Shown in pieces: positions 26,993-36,355 of a DNA stretch of 64,000 nucleotides. Location of the stretch: contig CANNBP010000014.1 in assembly GCA_947502885.1 (NCBI GenBank), positions 62,001 to 126,000 of the forward strand. Direction: 5' to 3'. The stretch comes from an uncultured Aquimarina sp. GTDB lineage: Bacteria; Bacteroidota; Bacteroidia; Flavobacteriales; Flavobacteriaceae. The translations under genes and the position numbers were made by a program. A model generated the notes under the pieces. The model ran no database searches. It worked only from the letters and a program-made list of their open reading frames with translations, and was not told the origin of the DNA. The first letter of the stretch is position 1. The number at the start of each line of letters is the position of its first letter.

Positions 26993-28064
26993 ATACATAT
27001 TTGTACTTCTTACTCTTTTATTTTCTGTGCATATTATATCTGCACAAGAAAGGACTTCCAAAAAGATTGATAAGACCTACCCTCTAACAAATGCAGGAGA
27101 GCTACATATAGAAAACAAATATGGAAATGTTATTATTAATGGATGGAAACAAAAAAACATTCAAATATCTGTTGATATACAAGTAACTAAGAAGAAAAAA
27201 GAAGATGCACAAGAACTACTAAACCGTATTAACCCTGTTTTTACTACAGCAGCAGATTTCATCAATGTTACTTCTACAATTGAAGAAAAGAGTAATAGCT
27301 TAATCTCTAAATTTTTTAACAAAGCGAATCCTTTCGATTTTGACAAGGGTAATATCCAAATAAACTATACTATCCATTTACCTTTTAATGCCGAAATTAA
27401 CATCATAAACAAATTTGGGGATATCGTTATGAGTAACTGGAATGGCAAACTAAAGGCTAATATACAACATGGTAATATGTGGCTTAATAAGGATATAAAT
27501 AATGCCAATATCGAAATGAAGTTTGGTAAATTAAAAACTAAAGGAATCACATATGGTCATATACGTTTTAAGAATGGAGAAATTGAAATCGAAAAATCAA
27601 ATGACCTAAAAATAAATAGTAGCGGGGCTATCATTCATATCGACGATGTAGAACTACTTGAAGTGCACTCTAGCAAAGATCAAATAACCATTGGTCGAGT
27701 TGGAAATATTTATGGTGAACTCATGTTTAGTAATACGAATATAAATACTGTTTATGAAAACATTGACCTTAACTTAGAAGTTGCTGACATTTGGATTTCT
27801 AATATAGATAACCCAAACCCCAGTGTGATTATTAATCAAGAGTCCTCAGAATTGAGTGTAAACATAAAAGGGTTGTTCATTGATTTTAATGCTTCTTTAG
27901 AACAAGGATTATTAAGAATACCAAAATCATTTACTAATATAAAAACAGATGTTATTGACAAAAGAAAAAGAATTAGAAATATTACTGCCGTCTATGGAAA
28001 AGGCGCCAATCAAGGAAAATTTCAAATCAACGGAAAAAAGGGAGTTATTATTTTAAAAGAGTGA
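26973..28064 (+). CDS. exported beta-helix-like protein (DUF4097-like)
   Basis: A 363-residue protein. I chose the ATG at 26973, eight codons inside the longest frame, since it starts a normal signal peptide (MKVIFYRYIFVLLTLLFSVHIISAQ). The mature part repeats short strand motifs such as GELHIENKYGNVIINGW and AEINIINKFGDIVMSNW, the pattern of DUF4097/head-GIN putative adhesin domains that fold as beta-helices. It overlaps the anti-sigma-like gene and so is probably cotranscribed. A function in surface sensing of the sigma system is only a guess. Confidence 0.7.
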   Translation: MKVIFYRYIFVLLTLLFSVHIISAQERTSKKIDKTYPLTNAGELHIENKYGNVIINGWKQKNIQISVDIQVTKKKKEDAQELLNRINPVFTTAADFINVTSTIEEKSNSLISKFFNKANPFDFDKGNIQINYTIHLPFNAEINIINKFGDIVMSNWNGKLKANIQHGNMWLNKDINNANIEMKFGKLKTKGITYGHIRFKNGEIEIEKSNDLKINSSGAIIHIDDVELLEVHSSKDQITIGRVGNIYGELMFSNTNINTVYENIDLNLEVADIWISNIDNPNPSVIINQESSELSVNIKGLFIDFNASLEQGLLRIPKSFTNIKTDVIDKRKRIRNITAVYGKGANQGKFQINGKKGVIILKE

Positions 28065-28190
28065 TCCCGTTTCTTCCTATACTAAATTCATCAATCAATT
28101 AATCAATCTAATCATTAAGCAGGAATAAATTAAAGCGAATACAATTATTATAATTTAAGCTAGCTGTAAATGATATAACAAATCAAACAA

Positions 28191-28883
28191 ATGAAACGTC
28201 AAATAAGAATTATACTATTCTTTTCTGTTTTAGGTTCTCTATACAATGGTATAGCTCAAGAATCTAAAGATAAAGAGTATATAGAATTTAATGACAGAAA
28301 AAACATTGTACACGGAGTATACTTGGGAGTAAATGCTGGTTATGGTAAAATCGAAAATAAAAGTACAATAACGGCTAGTTTGAAATTAGCCTATGTTGCG
28401 AATCAAAAGTTTGAGATAGGAATTATCAATACCTACTTTTATTCTAACCAAAATGCTCTAGACGACACATCATTTGATGAAAATGATGTAGAAGGAGATC
28501 TGTTAGGAGGCTATATAGGAGCACATTTAGAACCTATCTTTTTCACTCCTTCAATAATTAACCTTTCTTTTCCAATACTCATAGGTGGTGGTTCTGTTGG
28601 TTACGTAGACACTTTAAAAAAAGATAACTCTTTAGAAGACGAAAATTATGTAAGAGAATGGGATAATATATTTGTAATTGAGCCTGGTATAAATGTTTTA
28701 TTTAATATCTCAAGATATGTTCAATTAGAAGCTGGAGTAAAATACCGGTTTTCGAGTAAATTTAACTTACAACCTGGCACAGTTAATAGAATTAACGGAT
28801 ACACTTTTGGCGCTGGAATAAAAATAGGCGTTTTCAATCTTGGTAGAAATCGATACAAAAAAAATCTTCCTAACAATGAATAA
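28191..28883 (+). CDS. outer-membrane beta-barrel-like protein
   Basis: A 230-residue exported protein with a signal peptide (MKRQIRIILFFSVLGSLYNGIAQ). The mature part has alternating amphipathic strands such as GVYLGVNAGYGKIE, LKLAYVANQKFEIGIINTYFYS and VQLEAGVKYRFSSKFN, typical of small porin-like barrels. No known family is recognised. It lies 126 bases after the DUF4097-like gene and may belong to the same sigma-controlled group. Confidence 0.65.
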   Translation: MKRQIRIILFFSVLGSLYNGIAQESKDKEYIEFNDRKNIVHGVYLGVNAGYGKIENKSTITASLKLAYVANQKFEIGIINTYFYSNQNALDDTSFDENDVEGDLLGGYIGAHLEPIFFTPSIINLSFPILIGGGSVGYVDTLKKDNSLEDENYVREWDNIFVIEPGINVLFNISRYVQLEAGVKYRFSSKFNLQPGTVNRINGYTFGAGIKIGVFNLGRNRYKKNLPNNE

Positions 28884-29046
28884 ATTGAAAAAAGCACGAA
28901 AAAAAAACCTGAATGTTGTGTATGTATTTGAAGAAAACAATCAAGTATATGCCAAAAACAATGCATCATTAGAACTAGATCTTAATACCTCATCTATTAA
29001 TGGTGAATGGTATCCTATCCATTTTCAGTGGAAATCAGTAACCTAA
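28876..29046 (+). CDS. small hypothetical protein (56 residues)
   Basis: A short frame beginning ATGAATAA that overlaps the stop of the barrel-like gene by eight bases. It encodes a basic N terminus (MNKLKKARKKNLNV) followed by strand-like VVYVFEENNQVYAKN and a Trp-containing tail. The overlap is compatible with translational coupling, but the frame could also be chance. I recognise no homologue. Confidence 0.4.
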   Translation: MNKLKKARKKNLNVVYVFEENNQVYAKNNASLELDLNTSSINGEWYPIHFQWKSVT

Positions 29047-29246
29047 AAAAATTAATAAAAAATGAAACCAAAGAAGTAAAGATCAGCGGTACACCTTAGG
29101 TTCTTATCATTAATAAATTTTGTTTTACCCTATCCAAAATCGAATAAAAACGAATTTGGATACATAACTAATGTCCAATTTTAAAAAAATGGCATTCTAA
29201 CACATTAAAAAACCAATATTATTTTAAACCTTTTAGCATTACACAA

Positions 29247-31619
29247 ATGAAAAAAACAATTTTCGCTCTTATTTTTTTTACATCACTTTTATCCGCCCAA
29301 GAAAAGTATACCATAAGCGGAACAATAAATGATGTAAACAACGGAGAAACTCTATTCGGAGCTTCTGTATATTTACAAGACACAACAATTGGAGTGGTAA
29401 CCAATGAATATGGGTTTTACTCTATTACTGCCCTGCAAGGAGATCACACTCTGATCATTTCATATATGGGTTATGATGACATTGTTCAAAAAATCACTTT
29501 AAATAGTGATCAAAAGTTAAATTTTGAAATGAGCGAATCATCAGAACAATTAGATGAAATCGTTATTACCTCTGGTGAAACTCAAAAAATAAATATTAAA
29601 AAACCAGAGATGAGTACGGTTAAACTTAAATCAGAAACCATAAAAAAAATTCCTGTGGTTCTTGGAGAAGTTGATATTATAAAATCTATACAAACGCTAC
29701 CAGGTGTTACCAACTCTGGTGAAGGTAGTAGTGGTTTTAATGTACGAGGAGGGGCTGTCGATCAAAACCTTGTGTTACTTGATGAAGCAATCATATATAA
29801 TACATCGCACTTATTTGGTTTCTTTTCTGTTTTTAATGCAGATGCTATAAAGGATGTTAAATTATACAAAGGAGGAATTCCTGCAAAATTCGGAGGTCGA
29901 GTTTCTTCTGTATTAGATGTAAGACAAAAAGAAGGAAACAACAAAAGACTAGGTCTTACTGGAGGGGTTGGCATAATTTCTAGTCGTTTAGCTGTAGAAG
30001 GACCAATGTTTAAACAAAAAGGATCTTTTCTTGTAGCAGGTAGAACTTCTTATGCACACCTTTTTATGAAATTATCAGATGATCTAAAAGACAGTAAAGT
30101 AAGTTTCTATGACCTTAACTTAAAAACGAATTATAAAATAAGTGATAAAAACAAGCTATACCTTTCAGGGTACTTTGGAAGAGATATACTTAATGTCTCA
30201 AAGAATTTTGAAAGTAGCTATGGAAATGCATCTGGAAACCTGCGTTGGAATCATATTTTTACTGACAAACTATTTTCTAATTTATCACTTATCTATAGTA
30301 AGTATGATTATCTATTAACCATTAATACGGCTCAGTTTGATTGGGATTCGTCAATAGAAAACTACAACCTTAAGTACGATTTAAAATATTACTTCAGTAA
30401 TAATTTAAAACTGGATTTTGGAGGTAATGTGATTACCTACGATTTTCAGCCTGGAGAAATTAAACCAACATCAGGGACTTCAGAAATAAACCCTATGAAA
30501 TTGGATCAAAAAAGAGCTTTTGAAACAGGTTTATACATTAATGGCGAGCATAAAGTCACAGAAAAACTTACAGCACAATATGGTCTTAGATACAGCTATT
30601 TCTCTAGACTAGGAGGACAAAGTTTAGCTAATTATGCAAATAATCAACCTGTAGTTTATGATCCAGAACAACGTATATATGTAGCAGGAACAGAAATTGG
30701 AGAAACAGCATACAAGAAAAGCGAAACCATCAAAAACTACGGAAACCTAGAACCAAGAGTAGGTTTATCTTTTGCCTTAACAGAATCTTCTTCTTTAAAA
30801 GCTGGATATTCTAGAACAGCGCAATACATCCATTTATTATCAAATACTGTGTCTGTTACTCCATTAGATGTATGGACACCTAGTGGTAAATTTATCAAAC
30901 CTCAGTTATCTGATCAGTACGCATTTGGGTACTTTAGAAATTTTAATGACGATATATACTCATTAGAAGTAGAAGCATATTACAAAACCATACAAAATAG
31001 AATTGATTATAGAGACGGTTCTGATTTGATAGGAAATAATCATATTGAAACAGAAATACTAAATGGAGAATCAAGAGCCTATGGATTAGAATTTTTATTA
31101 CGAAAAAACAAAGGAGATTTTACGGGTTGGATTGCTTATACTTTGGCTAAGGCAGAACAAAGAACTCTGGGTGAAAATGTAGCGGGTCCTGGTATTAACG
31201 AAGGTAAATGGTATAATGCAAACCATGATAGAACTCATGATATTTCGATTACAGGAATATACAAATTAAGTGATAAGTGGACTATTAGTTCTAATTTGGT
31301 TTTTCAAACCGGAAGGCCAGTTACCTATCCTAATGCAGAGTATACCTATGAAAACTTGTCTATTGCAAACTATTCTGAGAGGAATTCAAATAGATTACCT
31401 GCATATCATAGGTTAGATATTTCAGCTACATATCGACCTAATAAAAGACCAGATAAAAGATGGAAAGGGGAATGGGTTTTTGGTATTTACAACGTTTATA
31501 ACCGCAGAAATGCAGCTTCTATATCCTTTGGACAAAACTTAGAAACAGGAGCTAATGAAGCAACAAGAACAGCCATTTTTGGACTTGTACCATCAATAAC
31601 ATATAACTTTAAATTTTAA
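29247..31619 (+). CDS. TonB-dependent outer-membrane receptor, copy 1
   Basis: A 790-residue receptor: signal peptide (residues 1-18, ending LLSAQ), a CarboxypepD-reg-like domain (about 20-105; GASVYLQDTTIGVVTNEYGFYSI), a plug domain (about 120-230; LPGVTNSGEGSSGFNVRGGAVDQNLVLLDEA), and a 22-strand barrel ending in the aromatic-terminated SITYNFKF. It imports an unknown ligand with energy from TonB. Its partner lipoprotein of the DUF4249 family follows after 76 bases. A close paralogue lies at 32918-35311. Confidence 0.93.
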   Translation: MKKTIFALIFFTSLLSAQEKYTISGTINDVNNGETLFGASVYLQDTTIGVVTNEYGFYSITALQGDHTLIISYMGYDDIVQKITLNSDQKLNFEMSESSEQLDEIVITSGETQKINIKKPEMSTVKLKSETIKKIPVVLGEVDIIKSIQTLPGVTNSGEGSSGFNVRGGAVDQNLVLLDEAIIYNTSHLFGFFSVFNADAIKDVKLYKGGIPAKFGGRVSSVLDVRQKEGNNKRLGLTGGVGIISSRLAVEGPMFKQKGSFLVAGRTSYAHLFMKLSDDLKDSKVSFYDLNLKTNYKISDKNKLYLSGYFGRDILNVSKNFESSYGNASGNLRWNHIFTDKLFSNLSLIYSKYDYLLTINTAQFDWDSSIENYNLKYDLKYYFSNNLKLDFGGNVITYDFQPGEIKPTSGTSEINPMKLDQKRAFETGLYINGEHKVTEKLTAQYGLRYSYFSRLGGQSLANYANNQPVVYDPEQRIYVAGTEIGETAYKKSETIKNYGNLEPRVGLSFALTESSSLKAGYSRTAQYIHLLSNTVSVTPLDVWTPSGKFIKPQLSDQYAFGYFRNFNDDIYSLEVEAYYKTIQNRIDYRDGSDLIGNNHIETEILNGESRAYGLEFLLRKNKGDFTGWIAYTLAKAEQRTLGENVAGPGINEGKWYNANHDRTHDISITGIYKLSDKWTISSNLVFQTGRPVTYPNAEYTYENLSIANYSERNSNRLPAYHRLDISATYRPNKRPDKRWKGEWVFGIYNVYNRRNAASISFGQNLETGANEATRTAIFGLVPSITYNFKF

Positions 31620-31695
31620 GACAATTAGTAGGTTTACACCAACCTAAAATGTTATTGTCGTGTTCTACAGAACAATTAAAAATAAATAAAATCAA

Positions 31696-32529
31696 ATGAA
31701 AACATATATAAAAATCGTTTTACTAACTATCTTAACTTTTGCATCATGTACAGATGTTGTCGAAGTAGATGTCCCAGAAACTGATCCTCGATTAGTAGTT
31801 GAAGCCTCAATAGACTGGGAAAAAGGAACTCTTGGTAATGAACAAATGATTAAATTATCGGCCTCTAAACCGTATTTTGATAAAAATGAGGATCAAATAG
31901 TAACAGGAGCAAGTGTAAAAATAACCAATGATTCTAACGGAGCCGAAGTCGTTTTTGTAGATCAAAATAATGGAGAATATACTACTGATAGTTTTGCACC
32001 AATTCTAAACCAATCGTACACCTTAGAAATCATTTATAATAATGAAACATATATCGCTAAAGAAACTATGAGATCTGTTACAGACATTATAAGTGTTACT
32101 CAAGAAATAGATAAAGACGAACTTTCGATTACAGCAGAGTTTGAAGATCCAGAAAATGAAAAAAACTTTTATTTCGGAAAATTTAAAGACCGTAATGAAA
32201 TACTTCCCGAATTATTCTATGATTTCGACAAGTTTACCAACGGAAATGTAATGGAATTTGAATATTATGTAAATGACGATGACGATGATGATGATGAACG
32301 ATCATTAGAAGGAATTGTAGATTTTCGATTATATGGAATATCAGAAAGATATTACAATTATATTAGTTTACTAACCGACCAGGCAGAAAGTGATGGTAGT
32401 CCTTTTAGTACTACCCCTGCTCCTTTACGTGGTAATTGCATAAACACAACCAATACAGATAATAATGCTTTTGGATATTTTAGACTTAGTCAAACGGTTA
32501 CTACAAGTTTTCAATACTCTTCCAAATAA
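31696..32529 (+). CDS. DUF4249 family lipoprotein, copy 1
   Basis: A 277-residue lipoprotein with signal MKTYIKIVLLTILTFASC (acylated Cys18). The VEVDVPETDPRLVVEASI stretch and a C-terminal PAPLRGNCINTTN motif match the DUF4249 family, which accompanies CarboxypepD-reg TonB receptors in Bacteroidota and is probably a surface-exposed or periplasmic ligand-binding partner. A run of seven aspartates plus glutamate (codons at 32275-32298) is unusual and absent from the second copy. The exact ligand is unknown. Confidence 0.85.
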   Translation: MKTYIKIVLLTILTFASCTDVVEVDVPETDPRLVVEASIDWEKGTLGNEQMIKLSASKPYFDKNEDQIVTGASVKITNDSNGAEVVFVDQNNGEYTTDSFAPILNQSYTLEIIYNNETYIAKETMRSVTDIISVTQEIDKDELSITAEFEDPENEKNFYFGKFKDRNEILPELFYDFDKFTNGNVMEFEYYVNDDDDDDDERSLEGIVDFRLYGISERYYNYISLLTDQAESDGSPFSTTPAPLRGNCINTTNTDNNAFGYFRLSQTVTTSFQYSSK

Positions 32530-32576
32530 ATAATTCATTATACCTATTTTAACAGATCTGTTTAAAATAGAGTTTT

Positions 32577-32613
32577 AAAAAAGCGTAAGAAATATATTTC
32601 TTGCGCTTTTTTA
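32577..32613 (+). terminator. intrinsic terminator after receptor/lipoprotein unit 1
   Basis: The stem AAAAGCGTAAGAAATA pairs with TATTTCTTGCGCTTTT (one wobble) and ends in T residues. It separates the two receptor units. Confidence 0.85.
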
Positions 32614-32654
32614 CATTTGCATACAAGATCAAACTTTCTTATTCTAAATAGAAT

Positions 32655-32755
32655 ACTCAATAATTTTACGTCAAACTCACTACCCCAAACAGAAAACTCG
32701 GTAATTCTAAGTCAAACCCACTATCCCTGACAAAACACTCAATAACCTCATATTC
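32655..32755. repeat. imperfect 41-bp tandem repeat, about 2.5 copies
   Basis: Units begin with ACTC at 32655, 32696 and 32737, a constant period of 41 bases. Units one and two agree at roughly three quarters of positions (shared GTCAAAC..CACTA core); the third is partial. The repeat lies in the 388-base gap between the two receptor units and is not part of any gene I can see. Confidence 0.55.
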
Positions 32756-32917
32756 TAATTAACCTCTACATTTTCCAAAAAAAAATTAATCCTCACTTTA
32801 ATAATGAGTCTTTTTACTTTTACTGTAAGACAAAAGCATGAAAATTGACAAAATATGTACCCGAAATAACTATTTTGCAGAAAATAATGAATGTTTGGTA
32901 CTAATTTGTAAACACAA

Positions 32918-35311
32918 TTGCTCTTGAAAAAACACATTTTTATTAGTTTAATTGGGTTACTTTTCTTCTTGTGCAGTACATCCTATCTTTATAGCCAAGA
33001 AAAGTACACTCTAAGTGGTATTGTATCCGAAAAATCTAGTAATGAAACACTAATTGGAGTAACTATTATTTTTCCTGAAATTGGAAAGGGAGTAGTAACA
33101 AACGAATATGGATTTTATTCTATTACCTTACCCAAAGGTAAATATAACTTACAGGTAAGCTATATGGGGTTTAATGATATTCGGCAGGAAATTGATCTTT
33201 CTGAAGACAGAAAACTAGACTTTTTACTTACCGAATCTTCTGAAATGCTTGAAGAGATTGTAATTACCGAAAAAAAAGACAGGCTTAATATTAAAACCCC
33301 TCAAATGAGTGTTAATAAACTCTCGGCAGCCACTATTAAACAAATACCTGTAGTTTTGGGAGAAGCAGATGTAATTAAATCACTTATCCTATTACCAGGA
33401 GTTACTAGTGGAGGTGAAGGTGCTTCTGGGTTTAATGTTCGTGGTGGAGCCACAGATCAAAATCTTATTTTGTTGGATGAAGCCATTATTTTTAATTCAT
33501 CTCATCTCTTCGGTTTCTTTTCTGTATTTAATCCTGATGCCATAAAAGATATTAAACTTTATAAAGGAGGAATACCATCAAAATATGGTGGGCGAGTTTC
33601 TTCTGTATTAGATATCTATCAAAAAGAAGGAAATAGTAAAAAATACAAAGCTACCGGAGGTTTAGGACTTGTTGCAAGCAGGTTATTAGTAGAAGGTCCA
33701 ATCAAAAAGGACAAAGGAGCATTTCTTGTTGCTGGTAGGGCTTCTTATGCTCATCTTTTTTTGCCACTTTTTGACAATAACAATATTGCCTATTTCTATG
33801 ACATCAATTCAAAATTAAATTATAAGATCAATAAAAATAACAACATATATCTTTCGGGATATTTTGGTAGAGATATTTTTAGTATTGACAAAATTTTTGA
33901 GAATACATATGGTAATACCGTTCTTAATCTAAGATGGAATCATTTATTCTCTGATCGTTTATTCTCTAATTTATCCCTAATTTACTCTGATTATTTTTAT
34001 GGTTTAGAACTCGATTTTGTAGGTTTCGAATGGGATTCTGGGATAAGAAATTTTAATTTAAAATATGATTTTAAGAACTATTTAAGCAATTCATTTCAGC
34101 TTAATTACGGAATAAACAATATCTACTATAGATTTAACCCTGGTGAAATCAAACCTAATAGTGCCAGTTCTGGGATTAACCCAGAAAAACTTATTGATAA
34201 ATACGCCAATGAATTTGGAGCATATATTGATGTAGAACATAAAGTTTCTCAAAAACTAACGCTACAATATGGTCTAAGATTAAGTAATTTTATAAGGTTA
34301 GGACAAGATGAACTTAATGTTTATGAAAATGACAATCCATTACTTTTTAATGAAGAATTCGAATTCTATGAAGCCGCAAAACCAATTGGGATAGAAAACT
34401 TTAAAAGAAGTGATCAAATCAAAACGTTTACCAACCTAGAGCCTAGGGTAGCTCTTGCTTATGCTTTTAATGATTATACTTCAATAAAAGCAAGTTACAA
34501 TAGAATGGCGCAATACTTACATTTATTATCTAACACCAGCTCTCCTACTCCGCTTGATGTATGGACTCCTAGTGGTAAATATATAAAGCCCCAATTACTC
34601 AATCAATATGCTATTGGATATTTTAGAAATAGTAAAAACGGTATATATTCAACAGAAATTGAAGCTTTTTATAAAGACATTAACAACCGAATTGATTACA
34701 TCGATGGGGCCAATTTAATTGCTAATAATGCGATCGAGCAAGATATTTTGAATGGAGAAGCACGTGCCTATGGTCTAGAACTATTACTTAGAAAAAATGA
34801 AGGAAAATTTAAAGGATGGTTAGCCTATACCCTATCAAAATCAGAACAAAGAACCCCCGGAAGAACTTCTACAGAACCAGGAATCAATAACAGCGAATGG
34901 TATAATACTCCATATGATAAAACTCATGACATATCGTTTAACGGAAGTTATCAGCTAAACGAAAAATGGAAATTTAGTAGTAATTTTGTTTTTCAAACTG
35001 GACAACCTACCAATTACCCAACAGGACAATTTGCATATAGAGGATTATCTGTTCCATTATATGATGGAATAAGAAATAGTGAACGATTACCATCATATCA
35101 TAGAGTTGATTTATCGGCTACATTAACCCCTAGAAAAAACAAAAACAGAAAATGGAAAGGTGAATGGGTATTTAGTATTTATAATATATATAATAGAAGA
35201 AACGCAGCCTCTATTGCCTTTACAAGAAACGAAGATACTTTTGTAAATCAAGCAATTAGAACCTCAATTTTTGGAATCATACCGGCAATAACCTACAATT
35301 TTAAATTCTAA
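32918..35311 (+). CDS. TonB-dependent outer-membrane receptor, copy 2
   Basis: A 797-residue receptor with the same layout as copy 1: signal peptide, CarboxypepD-reg-like domain (GVTIIFPEIGKGVVTNEYGFYSI), plug (LPGVTSGGEGASGFNVRGGATDQNLILLDEA) and barrel ending AITYNFKF. Long stretches match copy 1, which implies tandem duplication. No ATG is available; the start is TTG at 32918 or, equally plausible, TTG two codons later at 32924 before KKHIF. The DUF4249 partner begins three bases after the stop, a tighter link than in unit 1. Confidence 0.92.
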   Translation: MLLKKHIFISLIGLLFFLCSTSYLYSQEKYTLSGIVSEKSSNETLIGVTIIFPEIGKGVVTNEYGFYSITLPKGKYNLQVSYMGFNDIRQEIDLSEDRKLDFLLTESSEMLEEIVITEKKDRLNIKTPQMSVNKLSAATIKQIPVVLGEADVIKSLILLPGVTSGGEGASGFNVRGGATDQNLILLDEAIIFNSSHLFGFFSVFNPDAIKDIKLYKGGIPSKYGGRVSSVLDIYQKEGNSKKYKATGGLGLVASRLLVEGPIKKDKGAFLVAGRASYAHLFLPLFDNNNIAYFYDINSKLNYKINKNNNIYLSGYFGRDIFSIDKIFENTYGNTVLNLRWNHLFSDRLFSNLSLIYSDYFYGLELDFVGFEWDSGIRNFNLKYDFKNYLSNSFQLNYGINNIYYRFNPGEIKPNSASSGINPEKLIDKYANEFGAYIDVEHKVSQKLTLQYGLRLSNFIRLGQDELNVYENDNPLLFNEEFEFYEAAKPIGIENFKRSDQIKTFTNLEPRVALAYAFNDYTSIKASYNRMAQYLHLLSNTSSPTPLDVWTPSGKYIKPQLLNQYAIGYFRNSKNGIYSTEIEAFYKDINNRIDYIDGANLIANNAIEQDILNGEARAYGLELLLRKNEGKFKGWLAYTLSKSEQRTPGRTSTEPGINNSEWYNTPYDKTHDISFNGSYQLNEKWKFSSNFVFQTGQPTNYPTGQFAYRGLSVPLYDGIRNSERLPSYHRVDLSATLTPRKNKNRKWKGEWVFSIYNIYNRRNAASIAFTRNEDTFVNQAIRTSIFGIIPAITYNFKF

Positions 35312-35314
35312 GAA

Positions 35315-36133
35315 ATGAAAAAGACAATCTATTTATTAGCCATACTATTTATTGCTGTAAGTTGTGAAGATGAAATTGAAGTGGAAGTACCTACAGGAGA
35401 AACCCGTTTGGTTATTGATGCTACCTTTGAATACTTCCAAAATGAAACTCCAGCAGTTGTTGAAGGAGGAGTTAAATTAACATTATCTGCTCCTTTTTTT
35501 AATAACAATGTACCTACCGTTAGTGATGCAACAGTATTTATTACTAATCTATCAGATAATACTGTCATTTCTTTTATAGAATCCGAAGAATCAGGTTTCT
35601 TCATTCCTTTTTCAACAAATTTTATTCCCGAATTTAACACTCTTTATCAACTTACAGTACAATATAATAATGAAACTTATATCGCCAAAACGCAACTCGT
35701 ACCAACGGTACCCATCGATAATATAAAACAAGGAGATGCCACACTATTTGATGGTGATGAAACCGAAATCATTATTTCATACACAGATGATGCATCTCGC
35801 GATGATTTTTACTTCTTTGATTTTGATTTTAATTTATTCCTAACTGGAGAGGATCGTTTTTATCAAGGTAAATCATTTAGTTTTTCTTATTTCTACGATA
35901 AAATGGTTGCAGATAAAGACATAACCATCAAAATATTAGGAATAGATGAACAATACTACAACTATGCAACATTACTTATAGAGCAAAGTGATCAAGGAGG
36001 AGGAAACCCTTTTCAAGTCCCTCCTGCTGTTCTAAGAGGCAATATTATTAACACCAGTAACTCTAACAACTATCCCTTGGGTTATTTTACTCTTTCTGAA
36101 GCAAGTAGATTTGACTTTACGATATCTAAATAA
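35315..36133 (+). CDS. DUF4249 family lipoprotein, copy 2
   Basis: A 272-residue lipoprotein (signal MKKTIYLLAILFIAVSC, Cys17) paralogous to the lipoprotein at 31696. Shared features are the IEVEVPTGETRLVIDATF opening, YNNETYIAK near residue 112, and PPAVLRGNIINTSN near the C terminus. It follows receptor copy 2 with three bases between, so the pair is surely one transcript. The aspartate run of copy 1 is absent. Confidence 0.85.
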   Translation: MKKTIYLLAILFIAVSCEDEIEVEVPTGETRLVIDATFEYFQNETPAVVEGGVKLTLSAPFFNNNVPTVSDATVFITNLSDNTVISFIESEESGFFIPFSTNFIPEFNTLYQLTVQYNNETYIAKTQLVPTVPIDNIKQGDATLFDGDETEIIISYTDDASRDDFYFFDFDFNLFLTGEDRFYQGKSFSFSYFYDKMVADKDITIKILGIDEQYYNYATLLIEQSDQGGGNPFQVPPAVLRGNIINTSNSNNYPLGYFTLSEASRFDFTISK

Positions 36134-36343
36134 GAATTATAATCTCTTATTAAAAGAGGTTTAAACTGTAAACTTTTGATAAACAAAAAACAATCATATA
36201 TTCTAATCCAGTTTATCAATATCCTAGAGTAAAAGAAACAGATACTTAATATCTAGACAAGACAAAAGCTTAACTAAAAATATTGACCGTTTTTATAAAC
36301 TAGAAAATCTATTGCATAAAACGGGTATAAAGTCAAAAATGAG

Positions 36344-36351
36344 TATTTTTG
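36344..36351 (+). promoter_or_regulatory. candidate -7 promoter element (TATTTTTG) at murQ
   Basis: An exact TAnnTTTG box ending five bases before the murQ ATG. If real, transcription would start at or near the start codon and the mRNA would be leaderless. No -33 TTG is properly spaced. Confidence 0.3.
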
Positions 36352-36355
36352 ATGC

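Noticed and set aside
32655..32755. CRISPR array
   Set aside because: The 41-base units are diverged and directly abutting, without spacers between conserved repeats; no cas gene is near.
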